DNA of 64,000 bases from an uncultured Bacteroidales bacterium (GTDB lineage: Bacteria; Bacteroidota; Bacteroidia; Bacteroidales; UBA932), in NCBI GenBank assembly GCA_934675095.1, contig CAKUPC010000001.1, positions 1-64,000 on the forward strand. Reading direction: 5' to 3'. Below are positions 60,183-64,000 of the stretch, in pieces. A model generated the notes under the pieces. The model did no database searches. It worked only from the letters and a program-made list of their open reading frames with translations, and had not been told where the DNA came from. The translations under genes and the position numbers were made by a program. Position 1 is the stretch's first letter. Each line of letters opens with the position of its first letter.

Positions 60183-62519
60183 ATGCTGAAACAGGTTAAC
60201 TATCAGGACAAGGCCGTTGATGATCTTGTCGAGAAGGTCATAAGGCTTCTGAACGCTTCCGGACAGCGCAAGAGGCTGGTTTTCAAGGCTCCGACAGGGT
60301 CGGGAAAGACCGTGATGGCCTCCGGGATGCTGGCGAGACTTGCGCAGGAACTTCCGGAGAGGACGGACAGCCTCGTGAACCGGGTGGCGTTCATCTGGAT
60401 TGCGCCGAACAAGCTCCACGAGCAGAGCTACTTCAAGATGAAGAACTATTTCACCGAGTCGCGCCTGCTCAAGCCGGTGGTCTATGACGAACTTGACCAG
60501 TCGATTGACGGGTACATCCGCCCGGGTGAGATACTTTTCGTTAACTGGGAGAGCATCAACAAGGACAACGCACTCATGATTCGGGAGACGGAGCGCTCCG
60601 CGTCGCTCTATGACATCACGGACAGGACTCAGTTCGACAACCGCATTCCCATTGTCGTGATTGTCGATGAGGAACATATGTTCGGAGGCAAGAACGCGAA
60701 GAAGTCTGAAAAGGTGCTTGCGCGCATAAACCCGAAACTTGAGATTCGCATCTCGGCGACCCCTATTTCACAGGGCGACGAAATGGTGACCGTCTATCGG
60801 GAGGATGTCGTGAAGGAGGAGATGATAAAGGAAAGCATCGTCCTGAATCCGGCGCTGAACCCGGGTGACGAGAGCCTTACGGAGACTCTGATTCGTGAGG
60901 CGCTGGCGAAGAGGAATGAAATCGCGGAAGCCTATAAGTCTCTGAACATCAACATAAATCCTCTGCTGCTCATCCAGCTTCCGAACGACACGAATGAGGC
61001 GAACACTGCGGAGGACACGAGGATAAAGGACGAAGTCGTGAAATATCTCGCCGCCAAGGAGGGCATCACCGTTCAGAATGGTCGTCTGGCGGTGTGGCTG
61101 TCTAAGGAAAAGGAGAATCTTCAGGGCATCGAAGACCTCGATAACCTGACGGAGGTTCTGCTGTTCAAGCAGGCCATAGCCCTCGGCTGGGATTGCCCAC
61201 GCGCTGCGGTGCTGCTGATTTTCAGGAAGATGGAGAGCTTCACCTTCACGATGCAGACTCTCGGACGAATCCTGCGCATGCCGGAACAGAAGTTCTACAC
61301 GAATCCGCTGCTGAACAAAGGTTATGTCTATACGGACCTGAGCCGGAAGCAGGTGGAGATAGCCTCGGATGACATGGCGTACATCTCCCGTATGCGTGCG
61401 GAGCGCCGTCCGAAGCTCACGAATGTCGAGCTGACATCGACCTACACGGAGAGAAAGAGTTCCGACCGTCGGCGTCTCGGACCGAAGTTCCGGGGGATTC
61501 TGAAGGATGCGCTCGCACGGCAATGGAGTCTGACATATAACCCGACGCTGTTCAGCCTTTTCGAGGATGAAGACGAACCGACAGACGATGTGGAGGCGAA
61601 GAAAGCCGGAAACCGCGTGATTGCGGCAAGGACTGTAAAGCTCGACGTGTCAAGTATATCCGTGGAGATACCGAAGGACCTTGTGATTGCCGACGAACTC
61701 GGGACTGTCGAGGTCACGAACCGCGTGAGGTTTGCGAGAACTTCCACTGAACTGAGCCGCGTCTTTGACGACTACTGTCTTTCGCAGCTTTCCGGTTGGG
61801 AGAAATACTGGAGCCTGCCGACTTTCGAGAACGCCCTGATAGAGTCCTTTGACGAACTCCTCGGAATTGATGAACTTTCGACGAAAAAGATAGTGCTCTA
61901 CTATCAGAACAAGCCGTTTTTCTCCGGTGTGATTGAGAACGCTCTCGTAGAATACGAGAATACGATGAATGAGCGCCGCAGAAAGGCTTCCGAACGAGAT
62001 TTCATCAACTATAAATGGGAAGTGCCTGAGATTCGGACCTACAATGAACAGTCATGCCACGAGGAGAATAATGTTCATAATCATGCACTTGAGCCGTTCG
62101 TAAAGGAAAACCGCGCGTCGGCTCCGGAAGAAAGGTTCGTGAAGTTCCTTGAGGCCAACACTCAGTACATCGACTGGTGGTACAAGAACGGCGAGAGCGG
62201 AATGAGCGACTATGCCGTCCCTTACACGAAAGCCAGTGGCGAGAAAGGCCTGTTCTACGTCGATTTTATCGTCCGGATGAAAAACGGCGTGGTCTTTCTG
62301 CTTGACACAAAGACTAGGGGCAGCCGTCCGGACGACCCCTATAAGCACAATGGCCTGGTTGACTACATCGCCTCCCAGTCCGGCAAGACCCTTCCCCTGA
62401 AAGGCGGAGTCCTCATCGAAAGCCGTCCGGATGTCTGGCGCTTCTGCCCGCAGAAAGTCGATAACACCAGCGACCTTGACTCCTGGCAGCAGTTCCTCCC
62501 GAGCGAATATGTGGAGTAA
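60183..62519 (+). CDS. res: Type III restriction endonuclease (Res), helicase-nuclease subunit
   Basis: 778 residues. Superfamily-2 helicase: Walker A FKAPTGSGKTVMASG (36-43 core), motif II VIVDEEHMFGG at about 161-170, SATPISQG motif III at about 195, and QTLGRILRMPE motif VI at about 360. The C-terminal nuclease has FYVDFIVRMKNGVVFLLDTK at about 693-712 (D...D-x-K). ATP-driven sliding and cleavage away from the Mod target site is the known role of the family. Appears intact. Operon with mod. Confidence 0.95.
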   Translation: MLKQVNYQDKAVDDLVEKVIRLLNASGQRKRLVFKAPTGSGKTVMASGMLARLAQELPERTDSLVNRVAFIWIAPNKLHEQSYFKMKNYFTESRLLKPVVYDELDQSIDGYIRPGEILFVNWESINKDNALMIRETERSASLYDITDRTQFDNRIPIVVIVDEEHMFGGKNAKKSEKVLARINPKLEIRISATPISQGDEMVTVYREDVVKEEMIKESIVLNPALNPGDESLTETLIREALAKRNEIAEAYKSLNININPLLLIQLPNDTNEANTAEDTRIKDEVVKYLAAKEGITVQNGRLAVWLSKEKENLQGIEDLDNLTEVLLFKQAIALGWDCPRAAVLLIFRKMESFTFTMQTLGRILRMPEQKFYTNPLLNKGYVYTDLSRKQVEIASDDMAYISRMRAERRPKLTNVELTSTYTERKSSDRRRLGPKFRGILKDALARQWSLTYNPTLFSLFEDEDEPTDDVEAKKAGNRVIAARTVKLDVSSISVEIPKDLVIADELGTVEVTNRVRFARTSTELSRVFDDYCLSQLSGWEKYWSLPTFENALIESFDELLGIDELSTKKIVLYYQNKPFFSGVIENALVEYENTMNERRRKASERDFINYKWEVPEIRTYNEQSCHEENNVHNHALEPFVKENRASAPEERFVKFLEANTQYIDWWYKNGESGMSDYAVPYTKASGEKGLFYVDFIVRMKNGVVFLLDTKTRGSRPDDPYKHNGLVDYIASQSGKTLPLKGGVLIESRPDVWRFCPQKVDNTSDLDSWQQFLPSEYVE

Positions 62520-62547
62520 GGAAATACGGCTCGGGCAGTGCCGGATG

Positions 62548-63093
62548 TCAGATGATTGTCGGGGTGTGGCCGCAGGCGGGAAGGAATTTTTCGAGAAGGT
62601 CGGCGGTGCGAAGCTTCATGAAGCAGGAGACTGTGCCGTCGGAGCAGCAGAAGAACTCTCCTTCAAGGACTTCCTTGTCGAGGACGAAGTTCACGTCCTT
62701 GGTCGAGTCGAGGCAGGCGCTGAGGACTGTGGTTGCCCCGTGCTCCGTTCCTGCAATCTCAAGCAGTTTCTCGGCCGAGGCGAATGATACTCTCGGGATG
62801 TTGAGGGCGTGACCGAAGTCCTTGGTCACGAACGGCTTGTCATCGCGCGTCACATAGAGATAGAAAATGGTCTGCTGCCGGTTGCAGAGGAAGATGCTCT
62901 TGACAATCCTTCCGCCGATGCCCTCGTTGATGTTCAGGCAGTCCTCCATCGTGACCCCGGGATCCGTATCCACTCTTTCAAACGGAATCTCCAACCGTGC
63001 CAGAGTCTCATACACTTTCTCCTGCAGCGCCGTCTTGAACTCTTCAGGCGTCGTCGTCATCCTTTCGCTTACAAAAAATTTCGTGTTCTCCAT
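62548..63093 (-). CDS. Prolyl-tRNA editing (ProX/YbaK-type) protein
   Basis: 181 residues from ATG 63093; ATG 63060 would give 170 residues, nearer the family norm. The domain begins ALQEKVYETLARLEIPFERV and has VKSIFLCNRQQTIFYLYVTR, KDFGHALNIPRVSFASAEKL and GATTVLSACLDSTKDVNFVL, the pattern of the prolyl-tRNA synthetase-associated ProX group. Such proteins hydrolyse mischarged Ala-tRNA(Pro). The Lys in VKSIFL is the expected catalytic residue. Minus-strand TATCTTCG (63118-63125) is a near-consensus -7 box. Confidence 0.88.
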   Translation of the reverse strand: MENTKFFVSERMTTTPEEFKTALQEKVYETLARLEIPFERVDTDPGVTMEDCLNINEGIGGRIVKSIFLCNRQQTIFYLYVTRDDKPFVTKDFGHALNIPRVSFASAEKLLEIAGTEHGATTVLSACLDSTKDVNFVLDKEVLEGEFFCCSDGTVSCFMKLRTADLLEKFLPACGHTPTII

Positions 63094-63148
63094 TCTAAAT
63101 TGATAAGCCTTTGATGACGAAGATACTGACAATCCCATAAAATCGCAA

Positions 63149-63193
63149 AATATTATAATATCTTTCAAATCAATTCGTCAAATATTATAATAT
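63149..63193. repeat. 32-bp-offset palindromic repeats between the ProX and DUF4252 genes
   Basis: AATATTATAATAT occurs at 63149-63161 and 63181-63193, exactly 32 bp apart; each contains the 12-bp palindrome ATATTATAATAT. They lie upstream of the ProX -7 box. Confidence 0.75.
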
Positions 63194-63348
63194 TTTTCGA
63201 ATGTACTTGTGCTCGGCATATTTTAATACCCAGATGCGTTTATGCCTGAAATATCGAAACCCGAAAATTTTCATTAACAAATCGGGATTGTTTTCGTCAT
63301 TTATTCGGCGCGTCAGAAAAACACAATGAATTTTTATTATTTTTGAGT

Positions 63349-63873
63349 ATGAAAAGAATCGTAACTATCTTATTTATCGGATTGGGGCTGCTTATGGCCG
63401 GGGCCGCGACTTCGTGTGCGAATGCCGGAGATGCCTCGAAGTCCGAAATCAAAAAGCTTATCAAGGAATTTGACAGGAAAAAAGGCGTCGAAACCGTCAA
63501 TCTCGGCTCTTTCGCCATGTCGTTTGTCAAAAGGGCTGCGAAGGCGGAAGTCTCGGATGACGATGAGGCTATGACGGCCGTCAGGGCAATGGACAAGCTC
63601 AATGGGATGACTCTTGTCGATATGGAAGACAGCAGCCGTGCCGTCAGGGATGAATTTCACAGAAAGTTTACGGCGCTTATGGGCGAGGAGAGCCTTCTGA
63701 TGAGCGTCAAGGACGACGGCGAGGATGTGCTGTTCTACGGTATGAGCTCTCATGACGGCAAGACTGTCGAGAACCTGATTATCTATATGCCGTCAGATGG
63801 GGATCTTATCTGTCTCTGGGGCAGCATAGCCACCGAGGCGCTGGCCGGACTTGCCGACTCGATGAAGGAATGA
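63349..63873 (+). CDS. DUF4252 protein
   Basis: 174 residues from ATG 63349. Signal peptide KRIVTILFIGLGLLMAGAAT with a lipobox-like ATSC (Cys at about 24). The DUF4252 pattern is clear: IKKLIKEFDRKKGVETVNLG then SFAMSFVKRAAKAE and YMPSDGDLICLWGSIATEAL. Family function unknown; it is regularly found beside ECF sigma-factor genes, as here, where the next gene overlaps by 4 bp. Probably an envelope component of that signalling pathway. Confidence 0.9.
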   Translation: MKRIVTILFIGLGLLMAGAATSCANAGDASKSEIKKLIKEFDRKKGVETVNLGSFAMSFVKRAAKAEVSDDDEAMTAVRAMDKLNGMTLVDMEDSSRAVRDEFHRKFTALMGEESLLMSVKDDGEDVLFYGMSSHDGKTVENLIIYMPSDGDLICLWGSIATEALAGLADSMKE

Positions 63874-64000
63874 GGCGGGAGACCTTCATAAACGACTGGT
63901 TTCCGTTGCGTGACGGGCTTTATAGGGTCGCCTATAGACTGCTGGGTTCGGAGGCTGAGGCAGAGGACGCCGTGCAGGACCTCTATCTGAAGCTCTGGCA
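63870..64000 (+). CDS. ECF-type sigma factor, 3' truncated by window edge
   Basis: ATG 63870 overlaps the DUF4252 stop (ATGA). The visible 43 residues (RDGLYRVAYRLLGSEAEAED then AVQDLYLKLW) are sigma region 2. Translationally coupled to DUF4252. Confidence 0.9.
   Translation, partial: MRRETFINDWFPLRDGLYRVAYRLLGSEAEAEDAVQDLYLKLW

Noticed and set aside
63338..63345. TATTTTTG three bases before the DUF4252 ATG, suggesting a leaderless message
   Set aside because: It matches the -7 consensus, but no -33 element is present at the right distance, and such AT-rich octamers are common here.
1..64000. tRNA or rRNA genes, integrases, transposases
   Set aside because: None seen by reading; no cloverleaf with CCA-adjacent pattern and no IS-type reading frame was found, though a covariance search was not possible.

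Overview
The window comes from a member of the Bacteroidales. It carries SusC/SusD pairs, FecR and ECF sigma circuits, lipoproteins with acidic residues after the lipobox cysteine, fimbrillin-like and BACON/DUF4988 domains, and many promoters with the Bacteroidetes -7 element TAnnTTTG. Core genes are GC-rich with strongly C/G-ending codons. Several accessory genes (about 24.2-26.3, 30.2-31.4, 32.7-38.0 and 52.4-58.0 kb) are clearly more AT-rich. The genus cannot be fixed from the sequence; a Rikenellaceae/Alistipes-like or Cryptobacteroides-like gut lineage is a guess.

1-21.99 kb: outer-membrane uptake loci. First comes the end of a TonB-dependent receptor with its DUF4876 lipoprotein and DUF6850 barrel partners. 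Next is an ECF sigma / FecR anti-sigma pair, then a SusC receptor with an N-terminal STN signalling domain, SusD, and four lipoproteins: a phosphodiester glycosidase (NAGPA), a BACON/GLUG protein, a GLUG protein fused to an SGNH-type DUF4886 domain, and a glycerophosphodiester phosphodiesterase. A 14-bp-stem terminator closes the unit. The enzyme set points to a phosphodiester- and ester-decorated glycan (inference).

22-38 kb: accessory region. It contains a CpXC protein, an AlbA_2/wHTH regulator, AAA_14-DUF4143 ATPases, a large predicted metalloprotease/propeller/outer-membrane-barrel fusion, a small peptide plus fimbrillin/FN3 lipoprotein, a HEPN-MNT toxin-antitoxin pair, a decayed DinD-like gene and an orphan HigA.

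38-51.2 kb: mostly housekeeping and metabolism: thioredoxin-fold lipoprotein, aldose 1-epimerase, thymidylate synthase, GH3, dihydrofolate reductase, YfhO-like membrane protein, glycosyltransferase, MutS.

51.2-62.5 kb: second accessory island with another AlbA_2/wHTH gene, three more AAA_14 ATPases plus a deletion remnant of a fourth, a candidate structured RNA and a complete type III restriction-modification system. 62.5-64 kb: a prolyl-tRNA-editing-type protein, DUF4252 and the start of an ECF sigma factor.

The most unusual signal is regulatory. All six AAA_14/DUF4143 ATPase genes have their own direct repeats (22, 32 or 33 bp apart, about whole helical turns) or a perfect/near-perfect dyad placed against a single TAnnTTTG box. 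Two of these loci share the same 32-bp repeat, and one of the two has collapsed to a remnant.
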